A stretch of 64,000 nt of DNA, from the NCBI GenBank assembly GCA_951799445.1, contig OX637287.1, positions 34,242,224 to 34,306,223 of the forward strand, given 5' to 3'. Under the pieces are notes generated by a model that was not told the DNA's origin, made no database searches, and saw only the letters and a program-made list of their open reading frames with translations. Source of the DNA: Pseudisothecium myosuroides (taxonomy: Eukaryota; Streptophyta; Bryopsida; Hypnales; Lembophyllaceae). The translations under genes were made by a program, and so were the position numbers. The stretch's first letter is position 1. Each line of letters starts with the position of its first letter. Shown here in pieces: positions 1 through 10,295 of this stretch.

Positions 1-181
1 ATTTTAACACCCTCATGATCAAACACTATAACCTTTCAATCCATAAATGATATTGTTATGTTTTCTTTTCGTACGGATACAATTTAAAAGAAATCGATGA
101 AAGTTATCAAAATTGACAATTTTTTAATTTTATAGCAAACTCCAAGAAGCTCAAAAAGGGCCTGGGGCATTTAGGGGTTAA
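1..181. mobile_element. TTAA-type MITE, right part (cut by window start)
   Basis: The sequence ends in GGGGCATTTAGGGGTTAA, the right terminus of the TTAA-flanked family seen again at 16439-17086, 33008-33808 and 60107-61079. The interior (ACACCYTCATGATCAAACA and the following 100 bp) closely matches 16870-17086. The left end lies outside the window. It sits in the intron before the first visible GNAT exon. Confidence 0.75.
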
Positions 182-370
182 GAAATTCTAGACCAAGGCA
201 TAGTCGAGAATTAATATAGGTCAAACGTTTAGGTTTAGGGTCACCAAAACGATTTAATCTATTTTTAGATTGTACAGCGTAATGTAAAATAAAAGTGAAG
301 TAGTCATGAATGATATCAACTTCATATCAGCTATTGTGGATACTCATCAACTTCGTATGTTTCTGTGCAG

Positions 371-712
371 GGTTGAATGCCATTTATGTTCATACTCATG
401 CAACGAACGAACCAGCGTTCAAGTTGTACGTGAAGAAGGGGTTTGAGGTAATTATTCTCTGCAACTTTGATGTAGCTTCCAATCAAGTATTAGAGGATGA
501 AGGTAAGATTGATTTTGCAATTTAAATTAAATATTTTTTGTTATATGTACAGGTGCTTGACGCAGGATGTCCTCAAAAGCTTGTGGATGGTAATTTACTT
601 CTTCGGTTACAGTTGTAATCTATTTAAAGACCTAGACCTTAGTTTAGAATTTGCAGGTAGTAGTGCTCCGGAATCTGGGTCCAGCAAAATTTACTCAGTC
701 CGAGCTGGTTAG
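371..712 (+). CDS. GNAT-family N-acetyltransferase, C-terminal exons (partial)
   Basis: These are the last three exons of a gene whose start lies before the window: 371-447, 553-589 and 657-712, with stop TAG at 710-712. The first visible exon reads AIYVHTHATNEPAFKLYVKK followed by GFE. This is the typical C-terminal acetyl-CoA-binding end of GNAT acetyltransferases (N-x-x-A-x-x-LY-x-x-x-GF). Splice sites are all GT-AG (TTTCTGTGCAG before 371, GAG/GTAATT after 447, TGTACAG before 553, TTTGCAG before 657), and the reading frame stays open only when the introns are removed. The tail after GFE is short and ends in a serine-rich stretch. Substrate cannot be told. GNAT proteins transfer acetyl groups to amines or protein N-termini and many plant members are plastid-targeted, but the targeting part is not visible here. 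Confidence 0.75.
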
Positions 713-1943
713 GATCGAATGTACATTAGTTGTCTCTTAGAGTTTTAACTTCGGGCTTCTAGCAGGACAGTGATAGACTGGGAGAGCAGATGTATTGACA
801 TTTCACCGTCTGTTCCGTGTTTTTAATACAATTTGTTTCTGATCAACTGCAAATAAGAGAGCACACTTTTGTCTGCACTTATTTGATCAGTCTTTGGGGC
901 AAAACAAGGGTACAAGGAGGCAGTGCAACATGATTCGAAGTGACCAGGCTAAGCGGAATGGCAGAGAGTCTTTCCATTTTCGGTGTGTAATGGCAGTGCT
1001 GACGGAACCATGCTTAACCCTGGAACGCCGGACTGTTCTCCGTGGAGACGAATCGAGAAGTGGCCTTAAACCGTTAACCCATCGTTGTGGAAGGTGAAAA
1101 TTGACGCTCGACAGGGACTGGAAATGGTGCGAATTGGAGCAGAGGGGGAAAAAAAATTAGTGTGTTTCACACACCGCTTATCAGAATATCTACAACATAT
1201 TGTCTAAGGTCTCATTGAATAATGTGGCGTGAGCTAATGATGAAAAAACCTTGTTTGCGAGGCTGGGTTCTTTAACTGTTCAACTCCGCCATCTTTTCAC
1301 CCGAATTGCTAAATCACCATTCTTTTGTAAGCTCCTCAACCGATTTTCCTCCATTTCATCATTTTGGGATTCACAAACCGCCTTCCTTTGTGGATGGGCA
1401 ATCGGTCCATAAAAATTCAAGAAGACGGTAAGAGGTTATTCTTGCCTGATCAAAAATGCATGAAACCAATACAAAAATTGCAGGATCTGTGGTACATCCC
1501 CTTCTCCCTCACAAGAGAAAATTAGAGTGAAAAAGTGAAGTAATGATTTACTCTTGTATGCAATGACATTACACATGTGAAAGAGCCCCAGCCTGAATTC
1601 CTCTGTTGGATCTGTCATGTGATAACTTTGTCAAATTCGAAACAGAATGCTGAAGTTTTCTGCGGCAAGAAATGTAGCCATGGCTTTCTCCACCTAACCT
1701 CCTGAATTTTTAGTCAAGGGTACTATCTGACCCAAGCTCCCTAACAAACATGTAAACATCAAAACCTCATGATCCTCTACACAAAACATGTTCCTTGATC
1801 ATAAACCTCCTACTATACCACCTCGATCCTGGAAAACTATCCGCTCCAACACTCGTCTTGCTTACTGGCAGTAAAATTTGGCAACGTCTGAAGGTGATAA
1901 TCTCTCGAGTATGCAGTGCAAAATCCACAGTATCAAGACTGGT
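713..1943. other. Intergenic region between convergent genes
   Basis: This is the tail-to-tail interval between the GNAT gene (+) and the Ycf54 gene (-), expected to hold both 3' untranslated regions. I see no coding exon, RNA gene or clear repeat in it; the short reading frames at 894-1097 and 1436-1618 show no recognisable protein. Confidence 0.5.
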
Positions 1944-4303
1944 TTAATTCTTCTTGTACAAGAAAGGAGTCCACCAATCGCCCTCATACTTGGGGTAAGG
2001 AGCAATCCATTTCGCTGGTCTCTCAAACTTCACGGTGGTGAGCTTGCCTGCCAATACCTCCTCCGGAGAGTCTACGGTCATTTCTCCTTTAAGCACTCGG
2101 TCCAACCTCAGCTTCATGAACCTGAAATACTGGCGTTAAATAAAAGTAATCATAGAAAGCATCACATCGGGAAAAACGCAAATTGCGTGTAACTAGGAAG
2201 TTCGGGCAGCTTTTTGATTTCACAAGTCAAAGCAACAATCTCAAGAGTACAAGCTTAAGATTTGCACCAACATCGTGTGCAACTAGGGATGAGCTAACAA
2301 GCAATTCATTGTGTTTACGACATCTTACGACGAATTCGAGGTAGCAAGTGTCCAATCCACCTCCAAGTAGTTTAAAACCTTGTTATCTCAATACTTTCAG
2401 CATTTCACGTAGGAGGCATATACACATCTCCTCTTCATGCTAATTGTTGTCACTTGGACTATTGTGAAGTCAACATTGGAAAAATAAGGTAAAACGCATA
2501 GAAAGGCTTTTGAAATGCTTTTGATTTCTTGCTATCCCAATCTGGTTGCTTCGACCTGTGCAATCTAAGTTGACCCTTAGATAAAAAAAATTCTGGCAAT
2601 GCAGCAACAGATGTTCTATAAAATTGAAAAACGAAGTATCAAAATTGAAGCTAAAACTCACGTAATCCAAACTTTGTCCGTTGATACAAGAGCAGCAGAT
2701 GGTCTGCCCACTTTGGCGGCCACCTCCGGGTGCTTGTCAAGGAACTCGGGCTCAATGACCATCCAGAAATCCTGTTCCTTGTTGCGCTCTCCATACATAC
2801 GCAGCTTCTCTTGCATCTGCTCTTGGAAGTGCTCCTCATCGTCCAGCATAAACTTGGCATTCGCAATCAAGTAGTAGTAGGTAGTCTTCTGCAGCAGGAC
2901 ACAAAAAAAATCATGACAATAAGTCAATTCCCAGAAGAGTACAGATTTTACACCCTGAATCATACTTTCCAGGTTTAGAAACAAAAAAATTCTCAGTGCT
3001 TAGCAGCTTCCCCTAAAGCAAATGCCGAAATACAATAGGTTTTCTAAGCACATCTCAACTTTATCTAAGGCTACAAAGAGAAAAGTCAGCCAACCTGTGA
3101 AGTGGCCGAACTTGAAGACTCCTTACTGCAAAATCCAGACGGAGAGAACCAGTTTTAGGACAATAATAGAGCTCCAATGAGTCAATATTTAGCCAAGCTG
3201 TATATTACAAACCCTAATCTCTGCCCCAAATGAGGAATTTTTGGAAATCTCCACATAGATGAAGTAAATTCCCTACAATGCTCTTCCGGGATATCTTTTG
3301 ATAGATCACGAAGAATTTGGCTTTCAAGTAGGGCAACAAATCTATGCAAGAAACACAAATACCCCCCTCCAGCTCTTCCATGTGTTGAAGGCAACCTTGT
3401 GCCACGTTGTTACATATATGATTTACGTACAGTTAGGGAGGCTTGAATATATGTAGCTAGCACTTGCTAGTGCATGATCTCCGAAAGATTGCAACAATGA
3501 AAATTGCGGTACTAAACATGTGGAGCTCAGGGTTTAGGAATTTGGAAGAGCGCACTTACGATGCAACCTCATTATCTACAGCTTGCGCCCGAATTGGCTG
3601 CATTCTCCTCACAACATCGTTAACGCCCTGCCTAGCTCCGAACACCTGAACCTGCACAACCACATTTTTTATGTTCTGTCACACCCTTGCGTATTACTCC
3701 TCATCCAGACATTCTCCAGAATTGGGGCACTAGTTCTGCAAATCCCCCTTTCTATTGAACTCAAGAAACGTGCACAAAAGGAAGTTGCTCAAAAACTCGA
3801 AAACCCACTTAGACTACTAAACCCGTTAAACCTGAAAATTGACAAGAAACTAAAAGTGCTTGAACACTCAAACACAGACAATTCTATGCCAAAGAAGAAC
3901 ACATCGGGAAGAATTCCACTAGAGCCAAAAAAATCACAGAAAAAGGAAGTTACTCCAATCTTTTCAAAAAACATAGAAACCGGTGGTAGAGAAAAGATGC
4001 TTGAAAAAACCCACTTAAACCCTGCGAATTGAGAAGTGTTCCAACCCTTACACCAACAATTGCACGCAGAAGAATTGAAGAAATGAGAAGAGACATGTTC
4101 AAGGACAATGCCGAGAGGGGCACCTTCTTGACGGAATCCCTGAGGACGAGGCTGCGTGAGGAGCATCGCACATGGCCAACGGAGGGAGCTCCTTTGAGGT
4201 GGAGCGACAAGGTGGTGCTGCTGCTGCTGCTGGCCCTGGCGCTGGCATCGCAGGCAGACGAAGCCGTCGCTACTGCTGCCATTGCTGCAGTTGCGCACGC
4301 CAT
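1944..4303 (-). CDS. YCF54: Ycf54/LCAA-like protein of the Mg-protoporphyrin ester cyclase
   Basis: Five exons on the minus strand: 4303-4052, 3645-3560, 3125-3095, 2888-2662 and 2121-1944. Together they give 774 bases (257 residues) with one open frame, and every junction is GT-AG. Residues 1 to about 100 are rich in Ala/Ser with few acids, as in a chloroplast transit peptide. The conserved core starts near residue 124 (KTTYYYLIANAKF) and runs through EEHFQEQMQEKLRMYGER, KEQDFWMVIEP and VSTDKVWIT into FMKLRLDRV and KWIAPYPKYEGDWW. This is the Ycf54 (LCAA) family. Family members are needed by the aerobic Mg-protoporphyrin IX monomethyl ester cyclase in chlorophyll synthesis. The product is expected in the chloroplast stroma or on membranes. 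The third exon is only 31 bases. A longer open frame starting at 4334 is out of frame with the core. The exact start is inferred; the core is firm. Confidence 0.9.
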
Positions 4304-5100
4304 AGCTTGGTTTCAGTCTGCGAAATGCCTCCAAGCCTGCGAGCTATGGCGAATGCAAATGGCAGGGAGAGGTGCGAGACGCGAGAGATCGCTTAGAAAG
4401 CAAATCCTTGGAGGCGGGCATGGATAAGGTATGTCATCTCTTCGGATTCGGGAACCGGCTTGGGAACGCCCTGCTTGCTCGGCGAGTTTCTCTTGGGGTG
4501 GGCTTCTCTTAGGCCCGCTTCAAGGTAGACCAGCCTATGGCAAGCAAACCACCCATCAGTGATCTCAAAACTAGATTATGGAATTTAGTGCAATATGCTA
4601 TCATTCAGAGAAATAGGTATCAACTTTGGCTACCTTGAGAGCAACTAGTATCAAAGTAAAAAATAGAAAAAAAAGATTTTGCAAGTTCTCAAGGATTACT
4701 GGAAGTACTATAATACAAAATTAACAAAATAGTGCTAATTCCAATGTGGAGGAAGTTGCAAATTGGCTATCAAATTCTATTGTGGGTTGCCATTTTGGCT
4801 AAAATGCCTTCATCAAAGGCCTTTTTTTACAATGAACTAGTAGCGTAAGGATTTTTGGTAGAAATCGAGCCAAATTTAGCCAGTTTTGAGATCGTTGCTT
4901 AGGCCCGCTTCAAGGTAGACCAACCCAAGGTGGGTTTTTTTGGTTTTTTGGAGAAGTGCTGAAGTGGCAACTTACGAGAAAATGATGTAGCCAAATATTT
5001 TAGTATTCATCTATATTTTGGATAGAACTATGTTTTCATCCACACAAATTGGATGAGTTTTACTTAAAATTGGCAATTTCATCCAAAAAATTTTAAAAAA
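4304..5100. repeat. Upstream region of Ycf54 with duplicated 20-25 bp segments
   Basis: No gene is seen. The segment AGGCCCGCTTCAAGGTAGAC occurs at 4511-4530 and again at 4901-4920. In the first copy it runs directly into CTATGGCAAGCAAACCACCC (4535-4554). In the second copy that continuation appears only at 5221-5240, about 295 bases later. The second copy therefore looks interrupted by inserted AT-rich DNA. The promoter of the Ycf54 gene must lie in the first part of this interval, but no clear element stands out. Confidence 0.45.
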
Positions 5101-5274
5101 TTGGAGCAATTTGGCATTATCATCCAATTTTTCTTCAAATTTTTCCTATAGGCTTGATGCAGCCCAGTTTTTTTTGAGGTATTTAAGCCTTATAAGGCCC
5201 AAAAAAAAATTTGGACTAGCCTATGGCAAGCAAACCACCCGTGACAGAGACCTAGGGAATGAGGCCAGGGTGAA

Positions 5275-5725
5275 CCAACCCCCTTGCTCATCCCCGATTT
5301 TGCTTGTGGAAAATGTTGAAATTTTTTTATTTGCCACACATAATAAAATTTGCAAATTTTAAATTCAAAATAGCAATCAAAGGCCCCCAAATTAGCTTGG
5401 AGAGGTATAGAAGATAAACTAATCAAGCACAAAATAGGGGGTCTTTTTTTTTACATGCGCCCCTGGAATGACTAAGGGAGGATGAGCGAGGGAGTTGGTT
5501 CACTCCGATTGGGAATGACGGCCAAGGAGAATTGATCCCCTTATTGCTCCATGTTTTATCCTTGGAAAAAACATTGGAATTTTTTATTTGCCACCTACGA
5601 TGTAATTTGAAAATTCTAAATTCATATTTGGAATTAGAGGCCCCAAATTTGCTAGGGGAGGTGAAGAAACACAAAATTTACGTGCCGCAAAATAGGGGGC
5701 AATTTTTTACATTTATCCAAGTTGG
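5275..5725. repeat. Two tandem copies of a ~230 bp dispersed repeat
   Basis: Copies at about 5275-5460 and 5500-5725 share an AATTTTTTTATTTGCCAC block, an AATTTGNAAATTNTAAATTCA block, GGCCCCAAATTNGCTNGG and AAAATAGGGGG. The same unit recurs at 9085-9270 in the same orientation and, inverted, at 8868-9025. I see no termini typical of a known transposon class, so the class is left open. Confidence 0.65.
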
Positions 5726-6042
5726 CTAGGGCAATAAGGGGGTCAATCCTCTCTAGTAAGGAAGATGACCTATTACAATCTTGCATCAATCCATGAGAGA
5801 CTTTTTTTCAATAAATGAAATTTGGCACGCTACATTAGGTTTGATGAATGGCCACAACTAAATCAATGTCTTGGATGATGGTGATGGAGTGATTAGTGAA
5901 TGCAATAGGAACTTCTATCTTTTCAATGTTAAATTCATCACATGAAGTGAATTTTTTAAGGTTTTTATGTTGTGGCCATGTTAGAAAATATTGTGCCTAC
6001 TTTAGGTGAGTAAGAAGACAATTATGGATACACTGAGGGATA

Positions 6043-6242
6043 CACTTAAAGGGGTGCTTTGTGTATATTCCTAGTAGTATAGTCTTATAAGTAATGACCG
6101 GTTTAGGAGATTTTTAGTAAAAATTTCACTAGAGAAACATGTATTTCTAGTAAAAATTTTACTAAAAATCTCCTAAACAGGTCATTACTTATAAGACTAT
6201 ACTACTAGGAATATATACAAAACACCCCTTTTTCTTGTAGTG
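6043..6242. mobile_element. CACTA-type foldback MITE
   Basis: A nearly perfect long palindrome: the left arm runs from about 6043 and the right arm ends at 6242, with a short centre near 6130-6145 (AGAGAAACATGTATTTCT). The right end is the En/Spm (CACTA) terminus CACTACAAGAAA read on the other strand. The left end has decayed to CACTTAAA before GGGGTG. The sister element at 49733-49953 has both termini intact and shares the terminal GGGGTGTTTT and inner TAATGACC/GAGATTTTTAG blocks. No matching 3-bp duplication is evident here. Confidence 0.75.
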
Positions 6243-6499
6243 TAATATTTTTAGTGATAGTTTTTGAGAGATCATTCTCTATTACTATAGATGGAAATTT
6301 TAAAAAATAAAAACAAAAATGCTTAAAATTTAATGCAGAGAAGATTATTTGTTTTATTTGATCATTTTTGTTTGCCCCCTTTTACTACCAGTCTTCCAAC
6401 TTTATCACCTCTCTAATCAGATCTCAATGAGCTGTCTTCTACATTGTATTAGTTAGTAGCACATCTCAAAAAAGATATAAGGAATGAGATTGAGAAATA

Positions 6500-7178
6500 A
6501 AGAAAAAGGCATCCAAAGCTTCTTTCAAACCAAGAGACTAAGAAGCATTGTGTCATTCTCATTACTGAAGGTCAACTTGGAATTGCATTCTAGACATCAA
6601 AATAACTTTGATCTAACTGAGGTAAATTGTTGTCTAACATCATTGTGAGGCGTGGTTTGAAAGAGTCTAGTTTAGGTGTGCAAGTGCAACAAAAGAAACC
6701 ACATTTAAGTTGTAAATATGTTCTTGCATGTTTGAGGTTTGTTCAAAGGTATGAGAATTGGAGTGTTGATGATATAAAACACATGATTTTCAATGATGAG
6801 ACAAAGATAAATAGGCTTAGAAATTTTTATTGTGGCCTACTACACAAATTACAATTTGGATTTAAGTAGGTTGGTCTTTCAACAAGATAATAATTTCAAG
6901 CACTCAAGTAAGATTATGCAAGAGTGGTTGGCATCACAACCATTTTAGCTCTTCAATCAATAGCTTGCATAATCTCCAAATTTGAATTCTATTGAACACT
7001 TTGGGACACTTTCCAAAAGACACTTGAATGAATTTACAACACCTCCAAAGAAGAATTCAAGAATTGTAGGAGCGTATATGTTTAATTTGTGTATCCCAGT
7101 TTTAGTGAAGAGGATTGCATGGTATTTCAATTCTAAGAACATGCCAAGAAGAATTGTTGTTGTATTGAAGAGTTGAGG
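6500..7178 (+). pseudogene. Decayed Tc1/mariner (Tc1-type) transposase
   Basis: Broken reading frames carry the landmarks of a Tc1-type DDE transposase in order. QQKKPHLS and WSVDDIKHMIFNDETKI hold the first Asp, codon at 6795. FQQDNNFKHSSK holds the second Asp, codon at 6886. SPNLNSIEHFG holds the Glu, codon at 6994. Further on come the AWYFNS and MPRRI...VLKS tail blocks. Spacing from second Asp to Glu is about 35 residues, near the DD34E pattern. Stops lie at about 6867 and 6944-6970, and the frame changes between the first Asp and the second, so the gene is dead. An N-terminal helix-turn-helix part may extend back to 6500. Terminal repeats could not be located. Confidence 0.7.
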
Positions 7179-7407
7179 CTACTGGGACAATTATTGAAGA
7201 TTTTGAAGTGAACTTGAACAAAATTGAGTGTTTGTACAAAGTTTCTCATTTGGCTTTGAAGCATACTTTAATTCTTGCTATTAATGTAATGTACAATTTT
7301 GCATACAGTTGCCCAAGTTTGTGTAGTATCTTGTCCAATTTTTAGATCTCTAAAAGAGCCTATGAATTGTTGATGGTTGTATGTTGAAAATAAATCTGTA
7401 CAAAGTG

Positions 7408-7655
7408 CAACAATGCTAGTATGTGAGCCTAAAAATGCGAGCTTGTGAGCATTGAGCCTACAATATAGGTACCTATAATATAGATACTACACACTATAGA
7501 AGGTGTATGTATTATAAACACCTATAATATGAGTATTTGTAACATATATACCCTATAATCATGGACGGTTTCTACAGTATATACACCTATAACATAGGTG
7601 TGTAGTATTCTAGACTCATGGGCTTACACTCCTATGCTCACATAATAGCAACCCT
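7408..7655. mobile_element. MITE with 11-bp target duplication (Mutator-like)
   Basis: The interval is flanked by perfect 11-bp direct repeats TGTACAAAGTG (7397-7407 and 7656-7666). The ends form an imperfect terminal inverted repeat of about 40 bp (left ATGCTAGTATGTGAGC, right the complement of TTGCTATTATGTGAGC). Inside are repeated CTATAATATAGG-like words. A 9-11 bp duplication with long inverted ends fits Mutator-like MITEs; it carries no gene. Confidence 0.7.
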
Positions 7656-7860
7656 TGTACAAAGTGTAGTCAATATTATTTGTCACTATAACACATGAGC
7701 AATCTTTTATCTAATAGTGAGTATAGTTGTTTTTTTATCAAGACATACAATGTTCACTATTGATTTGGTGATATAAAATTTGATTACATCTCATATTTTT
7801 CACAATATGATCACCAAAATCCATCGTCTTAAATTATAAATTCGTAGTCTATCATGAGTA

Positions 7861-8075
7861 TGCGACATTTAACTACTTTTGGACTATTCAATAAATTTTC
7901 GACAAAACATCCAAAGATCTCAAGATAATTACATCAGGAGATCTCTATAAATCTCTCGATGTTTTGCATAGATCTCTCTATATTTTGGATTATTTCTTCA
8001 TGACCATTTTTTTTCTTTTCTTGATGACCATTATTAATTCTAGACTTTCAAAAGTCCAGAAGTAGTTAAATGTGG
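7861..8075. mobile_element. Foldback MITE with 8-bp direct repeats (hAT-like)
   Basis: Inverted ends ACATTTAACTACTTTTGGACT (left) and the complement of ACATTTAACTACTTCTGGACT (right) enclose an interior with GATCTC/ATCTCTCGATG words. Direct repeats CATGAGTA sit at 7853-7860 and 8076-8083. The 8-bp length suggests a hAT-type insertion; class assignment is tentative. Confidence 0.55.
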
Positions 8076-8129
8076 CATGAGTACATAACATTGCGTAACC
8101 TCTCCATATTGAGAAGGTATTATGTTTAG

Positions 8130-8703
8130 TTAACCCTTAAAGGACTAGGAGGTTGTCCAGATTTCTAAAATTGTGAAATCTATAATAAAATGCAACTTGG
8201 AACAATATTTTAATGATGATTCTCAAACAATAGTTGCAAAATATGATTTATAGATCACATCTATATGGTCAGATCAACAAATACACAATGCAATAATTTA
8301 GAATAAAATTTGAAGCCAGAAATTGGAAATTCTTTCTAAAATCAATTGTAGATTGAATATTTATGATTATTACAAGAATTTTTTTTCTATAACTTCAAAA
8401 TGCTAAGTTCTATTTATAATTATTTTTGAAGATTTTAATTTTATTTTCTGATTCAAGTTGTTTTTTAAGGGTCATTTTTTGAACTGAAAAAATTATTTTT
8501 TGAGGCTAGACCTACTGATACCTTTTGAATTATAGAATATTTGCAAAGCAACATCTTCATAATCTATAGCGTACAAATATTAAAGAAGTAATACAAGAAT
8601 CTTCAAAAAAATGATGAATGAAAAAACGCATTTTGGTAAGTTTGGGATGTGTTTACGTTCATTCATTGTTCAAAATCTGCACTCATGGTCCTTAAGGGGT
8701 TAA
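8130..8703. mobile_element. TTAA-type MITE
   Basis: Starts TTAACCCTTAAAGGAC and ends GTCCTTAAGGGGTTAA, so the termini are inverted copies with TTAA at both edges. The interior is AT-rich with no reading frame. TTAA edges with adjacent C-runs resemble the piggyBac superfamily. Confidence 0.75.
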
Positions 8704-8867
8704 ATACCTTGGAGGGACTTATTATAAGTTAATTCAAGGACTGGAGGTGGCTGAGGAGCCATATAAAATAATTTTGATTAAAAAGAATTTGTTCACTGTA
8801 GAGGTCTCTTTTTGCAAGACAATAAATCCGTCCTATGAAGTGAGACCAATAGGATGAATTTGATGTT

Positions 8868-9270
8868 CTCCGGGATAAAAGTAAATCAAAAGCCCCCTAT
8901 TTTGTAATGTGTTTAGTATATATGCTAGGTAATTTGGGGTCTATGATTGCAAATATGAATTCAAAATTTGCAAATGTTATCGTATAAGGCAAATAAAAAA
9001 TAACTTCATATTTTTCTGGGGTAAATCCACCCTGCTTGTGGGATGGTTTAACGTCCTGCTCCCCTTTTCTAGGGCTAGGGTGAAATGACTCCCTTACTTG
9101 TCCTTGAGGAAAAACGCTGAAATTTTTTATTTTCCATGCATGATAAAATTTGCAAATTTTGAATTCATATTTGCAATCAGAGACCCCAAATTAGCTAGGG
9201 GAGAAAATGTACAAGGTAAATCAATCAAGCTCAAAATAGGGGATTTTTTTTTACTTGCACTCGTGGAATG
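8868..9270. repeat. Inverted and direct copies of the 230 bp repeat
   Basis: 8868-9025 is the reverse complement of the unit seen at 5275-5460 (CCCCCTATTTTGT, AATTTGGGG, AATTTGCAAATG). 9085-9270 is a direct copy. Together they form an imperfect inverted pair separated by about 60 bases. Confidence 0.6.
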
Positions 9271-9299
9271 ACTTGGAGGGGCCGAGCGAGGGGTCCAGT

Positions 9300-9700
9300 T
9301 TACCCTTTTTTAAGGATGCAAAAGGAACCACTGCCTCTTAGATAAACAACTAGTGTAGCCTTGTGCCGTTGGCCCATAACTCAAAAATCCATAACGTTCA
9401 CATGGTAGGTCCAAACGCCACAAAACAAAGTCCGTGTACCCCAAGAACTTTTTTACGGTACCAAGAATACAACCAAAATCAAAGTAAAAGTAATTTCCTA
9501 ATTTTTTGATCCAAAAATACTTCAAAATTCAATAACTTCCGCACCGTAGCCCTGTGCCCTTGCCACAACCAAAATAAAAATAAGTCATTTTTTTAAAACC
9601 AAAAATAACTCAAAAACTTATAACTTTCCCACCATAGCTCCAAAGTTCACCCTTTTTCAAGGATGCAAAAGGGACCGCTGCCTCGTAGATAAACAATGTT
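9300..9700. repeat. Duplicated ~340 bp segment, related to 42.8-43.2 kb
   Basis: AAGGATGCAAAAGGAACC and the following CACTGCCTCTTAGATAAACA (from about 9302) recur with few changes from about 9650. Between them lie two copies of a block with ATAACTCAAAAATCCATAAC. On the opposite strand the same block is found at 42828-42925 and 43000-43165, including GCAACGGCACAAGGCTACAC. Confidence 0.6.
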
Positions 9701-9801
9701 ACATACACTCACGCCAAAAGGAGAAATGTAATTCTCAGAGTACAATCACACGCTCAAGGAACATTCATCATCCATTGGTGGAATGCGAGTCCGTTAGGGA
9801 T

Positions 9802-10027
9802 TTAACCCTTAAATGTCGAGGCGGACGTTTTGTGGCCGATGAATGACAAGAGAATCTCCTGTGTAGGACGAAAGTGCAAGTATTCATCCTCCAAATTTTG
9901 TGGAAAAGAAGATCATCTACAATAGTTTGACTTCCAGTGAGTGCCTTTGCATTATTTTAATCCAACAATCCACACAATGACAAAACAGATGATTTCCACG
10001 GTTATGAGCCCGACATTCAAGGGTTCA
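9802..10027. mobile_element. TTAA-type MITE, subfamily with GTCCTACAC core
   Basis: Left end TTAACCCTTAAATG, right end the complement of TGAACCCTTGAATG (TTAA changed to TTCA). The interior (complement of AAATCATC, AGTCAAACTA, GGATGAATAC and TTCGTCCTAC) matches elements at 48348-48631, 56719-56946, 62644-63065 and 63363-63584. It lies about 270 bases upstream of the FtsHi3 start, so it may be part of that promoter region. Confidence 0.75.
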
Positions 10028-10295
10028 GGATGACGTTGCGCTAACTTAATTTTTTTTGTGACGCAGAGTTGGAAAGCAGCGTCTTGTCGTGCCATTCTCT
10101 CAGTTGTTCTTTCGACATTTGCAGAATCGGATGCGCGCGCCACTTTCGTTGTTGTGCCCTCATCCGACACCGCACACGCGCTGCCAATTTGTAGGGCCAA
10201 CTTTATCTCAATTGAAGCGGCGCCAAACAGAATTTCTTAGCCAGCAGATGAAGAGTTTCATGTGAGATTTGCCTGGGAGTGAGCTCGTGACGAAG

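Noticed and set aside
3789..4334. 181-residue minus-strand frame at the Ycf54 start
   Set aside because: It is out of frame with the Ycf54 core and overlaps the better-supported first exon in another frame.
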